From assembly GCA_016793325.1 (NCBI GenBank), contig JAEUKI010000008.1, positions 1-49,912 of the forward strand: DNA of 49,912 bases. Direction: 5' to 3'. Position 1 is the stretch's first letter. Each line of letters begins with the position of its first letter. The notes below the pieces were generated by a model. It worked only from the letters and a program-made list of their open reading frames with translations, ran no database searches and was not told the DNA's origin. Below, in pieces: positions 36,302 to 44,367 of this stretch. This stretch comes from Myxococcales bacterium. GTDB lineage: Bacteria > Myxococcota_A > Polyangia > Polyangiales > Ga0077539. Position numbers and translations under genes: made by a program.

Positions 36302-37228
36302 TCAGCGGCCGAGCACGCGAAGGCCGAGCGGCCCGAGCATGGCGTCGAGCGCGTCGTCGCTTCGGGCGGTCAAGAACCAATCACGATAGTGCGAATGCGG
36401 CTCGATCTTCGCGCTCGCGCGGAGGCCTTCGTCCTCGATGAGCAGCGCGCGCATCCCGTTGTTTCGCAGAAAGACCTCGAGCAACGCGGGCACGTCCGAG
36501 TCGTGCAGGATCTCGCACACGACGTCGGGCTTGAACTTCGCGAACGTCTCGGCCCCGTGTTCGAACACCGTTCGCTCGGCGCCTTCGACGTCGATCTTGA
36601 CGAGCAACGAGCCGCGCACGCCGAGGGACGCGGTGAGCTGATCCAGCGAACGCACTGGGATTTCAGCGCCCGTTTGGTAGCGATCGAGCAGCGAGACGCT
36701 GAGCGGCAGGCTCGAGCCGAACGAGCCCGTGGGCACGCGAACCGCTCCGTCGGGCTGGCCGACGCCGAGCAAGTGCGGCTCGACGGAACGCGCGACGTCG
36801 TTGCGCACGATGTTGCGGACGAGCTGCGCGAACACGACCGGCACGATCTCGAACGAGTGCACTCTCGCCGCGGGATTCGCGGACGACGCCAAGAGCGAGA
36901 AGAGCCCCGTGTTCGCCCCGACGTCGAAGACGAACTCGGCCTCGCGGCTCGACGCGGCGAAGATGCTGAGCGCCGTCGCTTCGGCTTTGCGCACGGGGCG
37001 ACCGCGGCCCCAGTAGATGCTCCGCGCGACGTTGCAGTCGCGCGGGTTGGTCATGACGAAGCGCGCTCCGTCGATCGACGCTTCGACCTCGGGGAGGTTG
37101 ATCGGAATCCGCGCGATCGTGTCCGTCGCGGGCACGCGCGAGGCGAGCTGCCGCAGGATCGGATTGACCACGGGCAGCTCCAAGAACCGCTTGGCGATCG
37201 TTCGCGCACGCATCGACGCGGAGGTCAT
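36302..37228 (-). CDS. FkbM-family SAM-dependent methyltransferase
   Basis: A protein of 308 residues from ATG 37228 (a TTG at 37258 is also in frame). The SAM-binding motif FVFDVGANTGLFSLLAS is near residue 100, SFEIVP follows, and SLLVKIDVEGAERTVFEHG near residue 212 is the FkbM hallmark. These enzymes O-methylate sugars or other hydroxyls. It lies upstream of the PseB-like gene with a 162-base gap, so it may be the end of one transcription unit or be read through. Confidence 0.88.
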   Translation of the reverse strand: MTSASMRARTIAKRFLELPVVNPILRQLASRVPATDTIARIPINLPEVEASIDGARFVMTNPRDCNVARSIYWGRGRPVRKAEATALSIFAASSREAEFVFDVGANTGLFSLLASSANPAARVHSFEIVPVVFAQLVRNIVRNDVARSVEPHLLGVGQPDGAVRVPTGSFGSSLPLSVSLLDRYQTGAEIPVRSLDQLTASLGVRGSLLVKIDVEGAERTVFEHGAETFAKFKPDVVCEILHDSDVPALLEVFLRNNGMRALLIEDEGLRASAKIEPHSHYRDWFLTARSDDALDAMLGPLGLRVLGR

Positions 37229-37297
37229 GGCGGTGTGTTCGCGCGTTTTCGATCGCAACGCAACGACGACCGACGCGCGGCCTCGCGCCAGCGACGT

Positions 37298-37380
37298 CCT
37301 CGAGTTGATTCAGCGAGGGCGGCCTCGAGTTGATTCAGCGAGGGCGGCCTCGAGTTGATTCAGCGAGGACGTCCTCGAGC
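37298..37380. repeat. Tandem 25-bp repeat at the end of a glycosyltransferase gene
   Basis: The unit (starts CCTCGAGTTGATTCAGCGAG) occurs at 37298-37322, 37323-37347 and 37348-37372, with two changed bases at the end of the third copy and a partial fourth copy to 37380. The stop codon of the GT gene at 37360 and its last six codons lie in the third and fourth units. The first copies are therefore probably slippage duplicates of the gene's own 3' end. Confidence 0.9.
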
Positions 37381-38604
37381 CGAGAGCACGTCCCTGTACA
37401 GCGCGAGCATCTTGGCCGCGGACGCGCGGTGAGAGAACTGCGCTTCGGCGCGCGCTCGTCCTGCTTCGCCGAACTGCGCGCGCAGCGCGGGGTCTCGAAG
37501 AAACGCAACGGAGGCGCGGGTCATCGCGGCGATGTCGTGCAGCGCGAAGAGCTTCGCGGTCACGCCGTCTTCGACCGCTTCATCGAGGCCTGGAATGTCG
37601 CTCCCCACGACAGGGATGCCCGCGGCGTTGGCCTCGAGGGGGACGAGGCCGAACCCTTCGTCGCGCGAAGGAAAGAGACAGAGCTCGCTGCACGCCATGA
37701 GCCTCGGGACGTCCTCGCGGAGCCCGAGAAACAACACGGACGAAGAGAGCCCCTCGCGCTCGATGCGCGCGAGCACTTCGTCTTTGAGAGGGCCCTGACC
37801 GAGCAAGAGGAGCTTGGCGTCGGGCACCTCGCGGAGCACGCCCTTGAACACGTCGATCAGCCCGTGGTGATTCTTCTGCTCGATGAAGCGCCCGATGTGC
37901 ACGACGAGCGGGGTGCTCTCGGGCAGGCCGAGCTCGCGTCGCAGCGCTGCGCGCTCGTCGCTCGTCGCGCGCGGAGGGATGGTCGTGCTCAAGCTGAGCA
38001 GCCGACACTTGGGCTTGCTCTTCCACTCGGGAACGACGTGCGAGATCACTTTGTTCGAGAGCGCGGTGACGGCGTCGGCGTGTTCGATCGCGTAGCGCTT
38101 GCTGAAGTACCCGTACACCGCCCGCACGGGGCGAACGAGCGGGTGGCGCGTAAACGGCGTCTGCGGCGGCGTGCGCCAGTGGTGAAAGGTACAGACGACG
38201 GGGACGTTCATCCGGCGCGCGACCCACACGCCGATGCCCGAATAGACCGCCTCGTGGCTGTGCACGACGTCGTACTTGCCGTTCGCGAGCAGCCGTTCGA
38301 GCCCGCGGATGTAGCCGACGTGCGTGGGCTTGAGCGGAACGTTGTGCACCGCCGCGCCTCGCTCCGTGGCTCGATGCGACAGCACGCCCGCCTCGGGGAG
38401 CTTCAAGCAGAAGTCCATCGCGCACTCGGCGCGGTCGAACTGCTCGAGCATGTTGAGCAGCCACGTCTCCGCGCCCCCGTGCCCGATCGCCGTGAGCAAA
38501 TGAAGCACTCGAATGGGTCGCGCCGTCGCGGCCTGGTGCTGTGTTGGTTTCTCCTCCGCCAACCGTCGCCTCGCTGGATCGTCGATCACCACGGACTGGG
38601 ACAC
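37360..38604 (-). CDS. Glycosyltransferase family 4 (paralogue of 16823-17977)
   Basis: A 414-residue GT-B enzyme. After about 30 poorly conserved residues it reads RVLHLLTAIGHGGAETWLL, later VVHIGRFIEQKNHHGLID and the E-x7-E motif in DEGFGLVPLEANAAGIP. Shared phrases with the GT at 16823-17977 run from end to end (FDRAECAMDFCLKLP, LKPTHVGY, VKGN-like gap differences aside), so one arose by duplication. It starts at GTG 38604. Its 3' end lies in a tandem repeat that sets the stop codon. Confidence 0.92.
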   Translation of the reverse strand: MSQSVVIDDPARRRLAEEKPTQHQAATARPIRVLHLLTAIGHGGAETWLLNMLEQFDRAECAMDFCLKLPEAGVLSHRATERGAAVHNVPLKPTHVGYIRGLERLLANGKYDVVHSHEAVYSGIGVWVARRMNVPVVCTFHHWRTPPQTPFTRHPLVRPVRAVYGYFSKRYAIEHADAVTALSNKVISHVVPEWKSKPKCRLLSLSTTIPPRATSDERAALRRELGLPESTPLVVHIGRFIEQKNHHGLIDVFKGVLREVPDAKLLLLGQGPLKDEVLARIEREGLSSSVLFLGLREDVPRLMACSELCLFPSRDEGFGLVPLEANAAGIPVVGSDIPGLDEAVEDGVTAKLFALHDIAAMTRASVAFLRDPALRAQFGEAGRARAEAQFSHRASAAKMLALYRDVLSARGRPR

Positions 38605-38666
38605 CTGGTTGTGTCTCTCGACGCGCAGGATCCCTTCGCGAAAAAATTGCGAAAATCACGCCGCGT

Positions 38667-40601
38667 TTAACTATTTTGTCCCAGTGTCTCTCGAACGCTC
38701 GTCCCTCCGCTTCGTCGTGTCTCGAGCCAGACGGCGAGCGCGAACGCGTTCCACAAGAGCTGCGGATCTCGCTCGGCCCAGCGGCGCCATCCGCCCTCTG
38801 AAAGCTCGTCGCTCGAGAGTACACCACTCTCGTCCAGCCTCGCGCGCTCGAACAATCGATCGCACGCAGGCGCGAGCGACTCGCGAAGCCATCGTTCGAC
38901 AGGGACGCCGAAGCCGTGCTTTCCGCGGTTTGCGAGCGCGCGACCGAAGTGTCTCTCGTGCAGCGTGCGAAGGACTTCTTTTCCGCGCACGCCCAAGGTG
39001 AAGCGCGACGGCAGCCCCACGCCCGTCTCGACAACGCGATGGTCCAAGAACGGAACCCGCGCCTCCAAGTGATTCGCCATGCTCGCGCGATCGACCTTCG
39101 TGAGCATGTCGTTCGGCAGCGGGTTGGCGAGGTCGCCCGCGAGCACTTTTTGAAGCGTGCTCCCGCGCGTCGATTCGAAGCGCAATTTCGCTGGGTGTTC
39201 GAAGCGCTCTGCCAGCACGGGCCTTCGTACGAGCGGCGCGGTGTGCGCGAGCGAGCCGAACTCGGTCACCGCCACGTACGCCGTCGCGTCGTCGCCCACG
39301 AGCCCGCGCGCGAGTCGGCGAACGATCCGCGAGACGTCCGAGAGCCTCGAGGTGCGATCGGTCCGCGACGGAAGCTGCCCGAGCGCTCGGCCCACCGAGT
39401 CGCGCAGCGCCGGCGCGTGATTGAGCACCGCGCGAACGGGCAAGATTCGATACCGCGAATAGCCCACGAACGCCTCGTCGCCGCCGTCTCCCGCGAGCGA
39501 GACCTTGTGCGACTGCCCCACCACCTTCGAGAGCAAGAACGTCGCGAGGCTCGAAGAGTCACCGAAGGGCTCGTCGTACGCGAGCATCGCGTCCGCCAGG
39601 ACGTTGCGAAGGCTGTCGGGCTCGAGGACCTCGGTCCGGATCGAGATCCCGATGCGATCGGCGACTTGCTTCGCGAACGCGCTCTCGTCGAAGCGCTGAT
39701 CGCGAAACCCGATGGTGAACGCCTCGATGGGCCGCGACGACGCCTGCGCCGCGAACAGCGTGATCAGCGACGAGTCGATTCCGCCGCTCAAAAAGCTGGC
39801 CAGCGGAACGTCGCTCTCCAAGTGCTCTCGCACCGCGCGCCGGAGCACCGACTCGACGAGCAAGCACGCCTCGTCCATCGAGCGCACCGACGCGGCCTCG
39901 GCCGAAGGCGTCAGCGTCCAGAACCGCCGCGCGCTCTCGCGCCCGGTCTCGAGGTCGAGCTCCCATCGCGTCGCGGGCTCGACCCGCGAGACGCCCTCGT
40001 AGATCGTCGCGAGCTCGGGGACGAAGCCGTACGACAGCATCGCGTGCGCCGCGCCGTGGTCGATCGCGAAGCAGCGAGCGAAATCCCCGCGGCCCTTCAA
40101 GAGCTCGAGCGCTTGCAGCTCCGACGCGAACGCGACGCCTCGCGACCCGCGCACGAGAAACAGCGGCTTGATCCCGAAGCGATCGCGGCTGAGCACGAGC
40201 TTGCGTCGCTTGCGGTCGTGGATCGCGAAGGCCCACATCCCGACGAGCAGCTCTTCGACGCGCGAAGGATCGCGCTCGTAGAGCCGCAAGATCACCTCGG
40301 TGTCGCTGTGCGTGTGAAAGCGAACGCCCTCGCGCACGAGCTCTTCGCGCAGCGCCGGGGCGTTGTAGACCTCGCCGTTGTACACGAGGACGATCTGGCC
40401 ATCGTCGCTGTACATCGGCTGGTTTCCCCTGGCGATGTCGACGATCGCGAGCCGTCGCATGCCGAGGGTGGCGTCTTGGTGCGCCGCGAGCCCGCCGCCG
40501 TCGGGGCCTCGGTGATAGATCGACCCGCACATCGCTTCGCCGAGCGCGCGCGCCGCTTCGAGTGAGGGCTCGATCCCCGCGAAGCCAATGATCCCGCACA
40601 T
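38667..40601 (-). CDS. asnB: Glutamine-dependent asparagine synthase family protein
   Basis: A 644-residue protein beginning MCGIIGFAG, so Cys2 is the glutaminase nucleophile after Met removal. The synthetase domain has FLSGGIDSSLI near residue 268 and SLAGDGGDEAFVGYSRY near residue 385. AsnB-type enzymes inside polysaccharide loci often amidate a sugar acid rather than aspartate. Given the predicted nonulosonic acid or a uronic acid here, this is possible but not shown. An ATG at 40631 would add ten residues and block Cys2, so 40601 is the start. It follows the aminotransferase gene by 13 bases. Confidence 0.92.
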   Translation of the reverse strand: MCGIIGFAGIEPSLEAARALGEAMCGSIYHRGPDGGGLAAHQDATLGMRRLAIVDIARGNQPMYSDDGQIVLVYNGEVYNAPALREELVREGVRFHTHSDTEVILRLYERDPSRVEELLVGMWAFAIHDRKRRKLVLSRDRFGIKPLFLVRGSRGVAFASELQALELLKGRGDFARCFAIDHGAAHAMLSYGFVPELATIYEGVSRVEPATRWELDLETGRESARRFWTLTPSAEAASVRSMDEACLLVESVLRRAVREHLESDVPLASFLSGGIDSSLITLFAAQASSRPIEAFTIGFRDQRFDESAFAKQVADRIGISIRTEVLEPDSLRNVLADAMLAYDEPFGDSSSLATFLLSKVVGQSHKVSLAGDGGDEAFVGYSRYRILPVRAVLNHAPALRDSVGRALGQLPSRTDRTSRLSDVSRIVRRLARGLVGDDATAYVAVTEFGSLAHTAPLVRRPVLAERFEHPAKLRFESTRGSTLQKVLAGDLANPLPNDMLTKVDRASMANHLEARVPFLDHRVVETGVGLPSRFTLGVRGKEVLRTLHERHFGRALANRGKHGFGVPVERWLRESLAPACDRLFERARLDESGVLSSDELSEGGWRRWAERDPQLLWNAFALAVWLETRRSGGTSVRETLGQNS

Positions 40602-40614
40602 CGTCGTGCTCTCC

Positions 40615-41757
40615 TCAGCGCCCGCGGCCAACGGCGGCGCGCAGCACGTCGATCACGCGCTGCTGGTCTTCGACGGACATGCTGCTCGAGCTCGGCAGGC
40701 AGATCCCGCGAGTGTAGAGGTCCGCGCTCACGTCGCCCCCGAAGCGCTCGGCCTGCGCGAAGAGCGGCTGCATGTGCATGGGCTTCCACACGGGGCGCGA
40801 CTCGATGTCTTCGCTGCTCAGCGCCGCGATGAGCGCGTCGCGGCTGACCCCGAGCTTGCCCTCGTCGACGAGGAAGCAGCTCAGCCAGTTGGTGTGAAAG
40901 CCGAAGCCTGCCTGCGGCATGAGCTCGATCCCGTCGATGTCCGCGAACGCGTCTCGATAGCGAAACGCCACCGCGCGTCGCTGCGCCACGCGCTCGTCGA
41001 GCACCTCGAGCTGCCCGCGGCCGATGCCCGCGAGGACGTTGCTCATGCGGTAGTTGTAGCCAACATCGACGTGGTGGTACTCGACGCGCGGCTCCCGCGC
41101 TTGCTGCGACCAATAGCGCGCGCGGTCGATCCACTCGCGGTTGTCCGACACGAGCATCCCGCCGCTCGTCGTCGTGATGATCTTGTTTCCGTTGAACGAG
41201 TAGACGCCGAGAGGCGCGATCGTGCCCGCGGGGCGGCCCTTGTACAGCGTCCCCACGGCTTCGGCCGCGTCTTCGAGCACTGGAACGTCGTAGCGACGGC
41301 ACGCCTCCATGATGGGGTCCATGTCCGCGCTCTGGCCGTAGAGGTGAACGACGATGACCGCCTTCGGGAGCGCGTTGCGCCGGGCTTTTTCTGCGAGCGC
41401 GTCGGCGAGGACCGAGGGGTCCATGTTCCAGCTCGCGCGATCGCTGTCGATGAAGACGGGCTTTGCGCCGAGGTACGTCACGGGGTTGACCGACGCGACG
41501 AACGTGAGCGACGGACAAAACACCGTGTCGCCTTCGCCGACGCCCAAGAGCCTGAGTCCCAAGTGCATCCCCGCGGTCCCGCTCGCGAGCGCGACGGCGT
41601 GCCTTCCCGCCATGCGCGCAGAGAAATCTCGCTCGAACGCCTCGAGGTTGGGGCCTACGGTCGACAGCCAGTTCGAGCGAAACGCGTCGAGTACGTACGT
41701 TTCTTCGTTCGGCCCCATGTGGGGAACCGACAGGTAGATGCGCTTGCGTTGACCCAT
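40615..41757 (-). CDS. PLP aminotransferase of sugar 4-ketones (PglE/LegC-like, DegT family)
   Basis: A 380-residue enzyme with IYLSVPHMGPNEETYV and AFRSNWLSTVGP at the N-terminus, ALASGTAGMHLGLRLLGVG, VLEDAAEAVGT and the PLP lysine in YSFNGNKIITTTSGGML near residue 185. The N-terminal S.P.M...E and NGNKI..T.SGG forms are those of PglE/PilC-type enzymes, which aminate UDP-4-keto-6-deoxy-GlcNAc. It would use the product of the PglF-like dehydratase at 23996-25942. It differs clearly from the PseC-like gene at 32759-33988, so two amino sugars are probably made. Confidence 0.92.
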   Translation of the reverse strand: MGQRKRIYLSVPHMGPNEETYVLDAFRSNWLSTVGPNLEAFERDFSARMAGRHAVALASGTAGMHLGLRLLGVGEGDTVFCPSLTFVASVNPVTYLGAKPVFIDSDRASWNMDPSVLADALAEKARRNALPKAVIVVHLYGQSADMDPIMEACRRYDVPVLEDAAEAVGTLYKGRPAGTIAPLGVYSFNGNKIITTTSGGMLVSDNREWIDRARYWSQQAREPRVEYHHVDVGYNYRMSNVLAGIGRGQLEVLDERVAQRRAVAFRYRDAFADIDGIELMPQAGFGFHTNWLSCFLVDEGKLGVSRDALIAALSSEDIESRPVWKPMHMQPLFAQAERFGGDVSADLYTRGICLPSSSSMSVEDQQRVIDVLRAAVGRGR

Positions 41758-41816
41758 TCGTAGCTCTGTATCGCGAGTGCAGTGATCGAAGCTCTGTGAC
41801 GAAGGCGAGGGAGTCT

Positions 41817-41869
41817 AAACCGCCACTCATTCGATCGACGTACTTTTCACGGTGGATTCGTGGCGGTTT
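41817..41869. repeat. Inverted repeat in the spacer upstream of the PglE-like gene
   Basis: AAACCGCCAC (41817-41826) and GTGGCGGTTT (41860-41869) are perfect 10-bp arms around 33 bases. The pair lies in the 173-base gap between the GNAT gene (41931-43028) and the aminotransferase gene, both on the minus strand. It could be an operator or a weak terminator; no T run follows. Confidence 0.45.
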
Positions 41870-41930
41870 GACTTGATTTCAACCACGCTGACGCTGGCCT
41901 CGTTTCTGCGACGTTCAATCGGGGCGTGGT

Positions 41931-43028
41931 TTACACGGTGTCCGAGTCGCAGTAGCTCAAGTACCAGCTGCGTCGATCCCCGTGCGCCACCCACGATGGC
42001 AGGTCGAACGACCGCGCCCCGGCGTGCAGCTCGAGCGGCCACAGCCGCTGCGGCAACGGCGCAAACAACTGCGACGTGTACGCGTCTCGGTTGGGTGAAT
42101 GCGGCAGGCACCACGCGAGCGCGACGTCCGCGCCCTGCTGCGCGCACCGACGGAGCGCCTCGGCGAGCAGCGCTCGGCCGACGTCGGGCCGCCACGGTTG
42201 GTAGACGAGCTCCATCACGTACGCGACGCGACCGCCGTGCTTGTCGAACACCGCGGTCGCGACGAACCCGAGCACGTCGTCGCCGTCGTAGTACGCGAGG
42301 CGCTCGTACGCGCCGGACCAGTGTTGCCGAAGGCGCCACTCGAGGTACTTGGCGTCGCGCTCGACCGAGAGCGTGATCGACCGCGAAAAATCACGCCAAA
42401 CGCGGTCGGTGCGCTCGTCGAAGCGCTCGAGCGGCGCGATCTTCGCGCGACCCTTCGCGAGCGCGATCACGGGGACCGGGACGTTCGGCAGCGCTCCCGC
42501 CCACGCGCGTCCCTTGAACAACCGATCGGTGACGTACCTCGATCGCAGCGGCCTCACGAGGAAGGGCACTGGATCGAGCGGCTTCCAATCGAGCTTCGTG
42601 AAGAACCCGTGCGCCGAGTTTCCGTTGGGAAACCCGTACACGAGCGCGCACCCGTCGCGCGCGCATCGGTCGTACACCGCGCGCGCCATCTTCACGAACA
42701 GCCCCTGGCCTCGATAGCGTTCGTCGACGAGCGTGTCGACCGACTGAACGCCGAGCCGCACCTCTGCGCCGACGCGCACGAAGCACGGCTGCACCGCGTA
42801 GATGCCCGCGATCTCGTCGGGCCGCGCCGGGTCGATGGCGAAATCCACGTACAGCTTTCCCGTGGGATTGTTCGCGTATTGCCAGAGGACCTTCGCCTCG
42901 GAGCGCGGCGAGCCGTTGCGCGCGAAGCAGTCTCGAAAGCGATCGAGGTCCGACGGCGCCGCGGTCATCGGTCGGTACTCGAACCGGATCTTCGCTCGGG
43001 GCTCCTCGGGCTGCGCGGCGGTGCTCAT
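41931..43028 (-). CDS. GNAT-family acetyltransferase (large form)
   Basis: A 365-residue protein from ATG 43028. The acetyl-CoA loop is VQSVDTLVDERYRGQGLFVKM near residue 105 (Arg-Gly-Gln-Gly-Leu), then YGFPNGNSAHGFFTKLDWKPL. A second half with VMELVYQPWRPDVGRALLAEA looks like another GNAT-like fold. Proteins of this size in polysaccharide loci are often annotated as sugar acyltransferases. No hexapeptide-repeat PglD is seen in the window, so this GNAT or the one at 5458 may N-acetylate the 4-amino sugar; that is inference. Confidence 0.8.
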   Translation of the reverse strand: MSTAAQPEEPRAKIRFEYRPMTAAPSDLDRFRDCFARNGSPRSEAKVLWQYANNPTGKLYVDFAIDPARPDEIAGIYAVQPCFVRVGAEVRLGVQSVDTLVDERYRGQGLFVKMARAVYDRCARDGCALVYGFPNGNSAHGFFTKLDWKPLDPVPFLVRPLRSRYVTDRLFKGRAWAGALPNVPVPVIALAKGRAKIAPLERFDERTDRVWRDFSRSITLSVERDAKYLEWRLRQHWSGAYERLAYYDGDDVLGFVATAVFDKHGGRVAYVMELVYQPWRPDVGRALLAEALRRCAQQGADVALAWCLPHSPNRDAYTSQLFAPLPQRLWPLELHAGARSFDLPSWVAHGDRRSWYLSYCDSDTV

Positions 43029-43189
43029 CACAAGTCTCTCGCTGGGATCGTTAGCGCGACGCGCCCCGTCGGCGGTGGGGCAAATCGCAGCATGATATCG
43101 GTTGCGTGCCGTGGTGTCTTCGTTCGAACAGAACGCGGAGCCGCTGCAGTAGCTCGCGCTCTTCGCGCGTCGTACCCTCTGCCACCGCG

Positions 43190-44158
43190 ATGAGCAACGG
43201 TTCGGGACGCTTCGTGATCTCCCTCGATTTCGAGCTCCACTGGGGCGTCAGGGATCACAGTACGGTCGATCAATACCGTGAAAATTTGCTGGGCGTTCGC
43301 GAGGCCATCCCCGCGATGCTCGACCTGTTTCGCCGGTACGAGGCGCGCGCGACGTGGGCGTGCGTCGGGATGCTCTACGCCGAGAACAAGCGACAGCTGC
43401 TCGACTGGATCCCCGCGCAAAAGCCGCGCTATCGCGACGCGACGCTCTCGCCGTACGAGGCGATCGAGCGCGAGGTGGGCGAAGACGAAGCGTCGGACCC
43501 GTTTCACTACGCGCCGTCGCTGCTGCGCATGATCGCCGCGACGCCGGGGCAAGAGCTCGGGACGCACACGTTTTCACATTTCTATTGCCTCGAAGAAGGG
43601 CAGACCGCGGAGGACTTCGAGGAGGACCTTCGCGCGGCGCGGCGCGCGAGCGAGGGCTTTCACGACGCGCCGAAGAGCATCGTGTTTCCACGCAACCAGC
43701 TCAACCCGGCGTATCGCGAGGTGCTCGCGCGCTGCGGGATCACCGCGATGCGCGGCAACGGCGCGCACTGGGCCTACGAGGCGCGCCCGTACGCGCAAGA
43801 GAGCGCCCTTCGTCGCGCGATGCGCTTGGCCGACGCGTATCTGCCGCTCGTAGCGACGACGCGCGAGGTCCCTTCGTCGCGCGGCTCGGGGCCCGTGGAT
43901 GTGCCCGCGAGCGTGTTCTTTCGGCCGTTCAATCGCAGGCTGGCGCGCGCCGAGCCCGTGCGCTTGCTGCGCATCGAAGCGGCGATGACCCGCGCCGCGC
44001 GCGAGGGCGCGCTGTTTCACCTCTGGTGGCACCCGCACAATTTCGGCGTGAATCTCCAGGAGAACCTCGCGAACCTCGCGCGCGTCCTCGAGCACGCGCG
44101 CGCGCTCGACCGACGCTACGGCTTCGCGAGCTCGACGATGGCCGACGCTGCAAACTGA
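43190..44158 (+). CDS. Polysaccharide deacetylase family protein
   Basis: A 322-residue NodB-type enzyme. The metal site shows in ISLDFELHWGV near residue 10 (Asp-x-Glu) and GTHTFSHFYCLEEGQ near residue 125 (His-x3-His); LWWHPHNFGVN near the C-terminus is the last motif. It should remove N- or O-acetyl groups from a glycan. No signal peptide is visible, so it may act on a lipid-linked or nucleotide-linked precursor in the cytoplasm. ATG 43190 is preferred; the upstream open frame is short of coding character. It is transcribed divergently from the GNAT gene. Confidence 0.88.
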   Translation: MSNGSGRFVISLDFELHWGVRDHSTVDQYRENLLGVREAIPAMLDLFRRYEARATWACVGMLYAENKRQLLDWIPAQKPRYRDATLSPYEAIEREVGEDEASDPFHYAPSLLRMIAATPGQELGTHTFSHFYCLEEGQTAEDFEEDLRAARRASEGFHDAPKSIVFPRNQLNPAYREVLARCGITAMRGNGAHWAYEARPYAQESALRRAMRLADAYLPLVATTREVPSSRGSGPVDVPASVFFRPFNRRLARAEPVRLLRIEAAMTRAAREGALFHLWWHPHNFGVNLQENLANLARVLEHARALDRRYGFASSTMADAAN

Positions 44159-44166
44159 AGCGGGCG

Positions 44167-44236
44167 CGGGAATCGAGCGGCGGGAATCGAGCGGCGGGAG
44201 TTGAGCGGCGGGAGTTGAGCGGCGGGAGTTGAGCGG
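44167..44236. repeat. Five tandem 14-bp units between convergent genes
   Basis: Units CGGGAATCGAGCGG (two copies, 44167-44194) and CGGGAGTTGAGCGG (three copies, 44195-44236) follow each other without gaps right after the deacetylase gene. The two versions differ at two positions. The block looks like replication slippage; unit number may vary. Confidence 0.9.
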
Positions 44237-44270
44237 GGACGAGAGCGCGGGGCGCATTGGGCCACTAGAG

Positions 44271-44334
44271 CGGGGACGGACCTCGCATTTCGAACTGCGT
44301 TGAAACACGGTTCGAAATGCGAGGTCCGTCCCCG
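44271..44334. terminator. Perfect 25-bp hairpin between convergent genes
   Basis: Arms 44271-44295 and 44310-44334 are exact reverse complements with a 14-base loop. The hairpin sits between the deacetylase gene (ending 44158) and the Wzc-like gene (ending 44368), where a bidirectional terminator is expected. No T tract flanks it, and the GGGGACGGACCTCGCATTT arm resembles REP-type palindromes in related genomes as I remember them. It may therefore be a REP element that has taken on that role. Confidence 0.6.
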
Positions 44335-44367
44335 TCTTCACTCCCTCACGCTCGCCCTGCGCCTGCC

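Noticed and set aside
34310..37333. A 1007-codon open frame on + across several minus-strand genes
   Set aside because: It runs antisense to four recognisable genes and has no domain, so it is an effect of GC bias.
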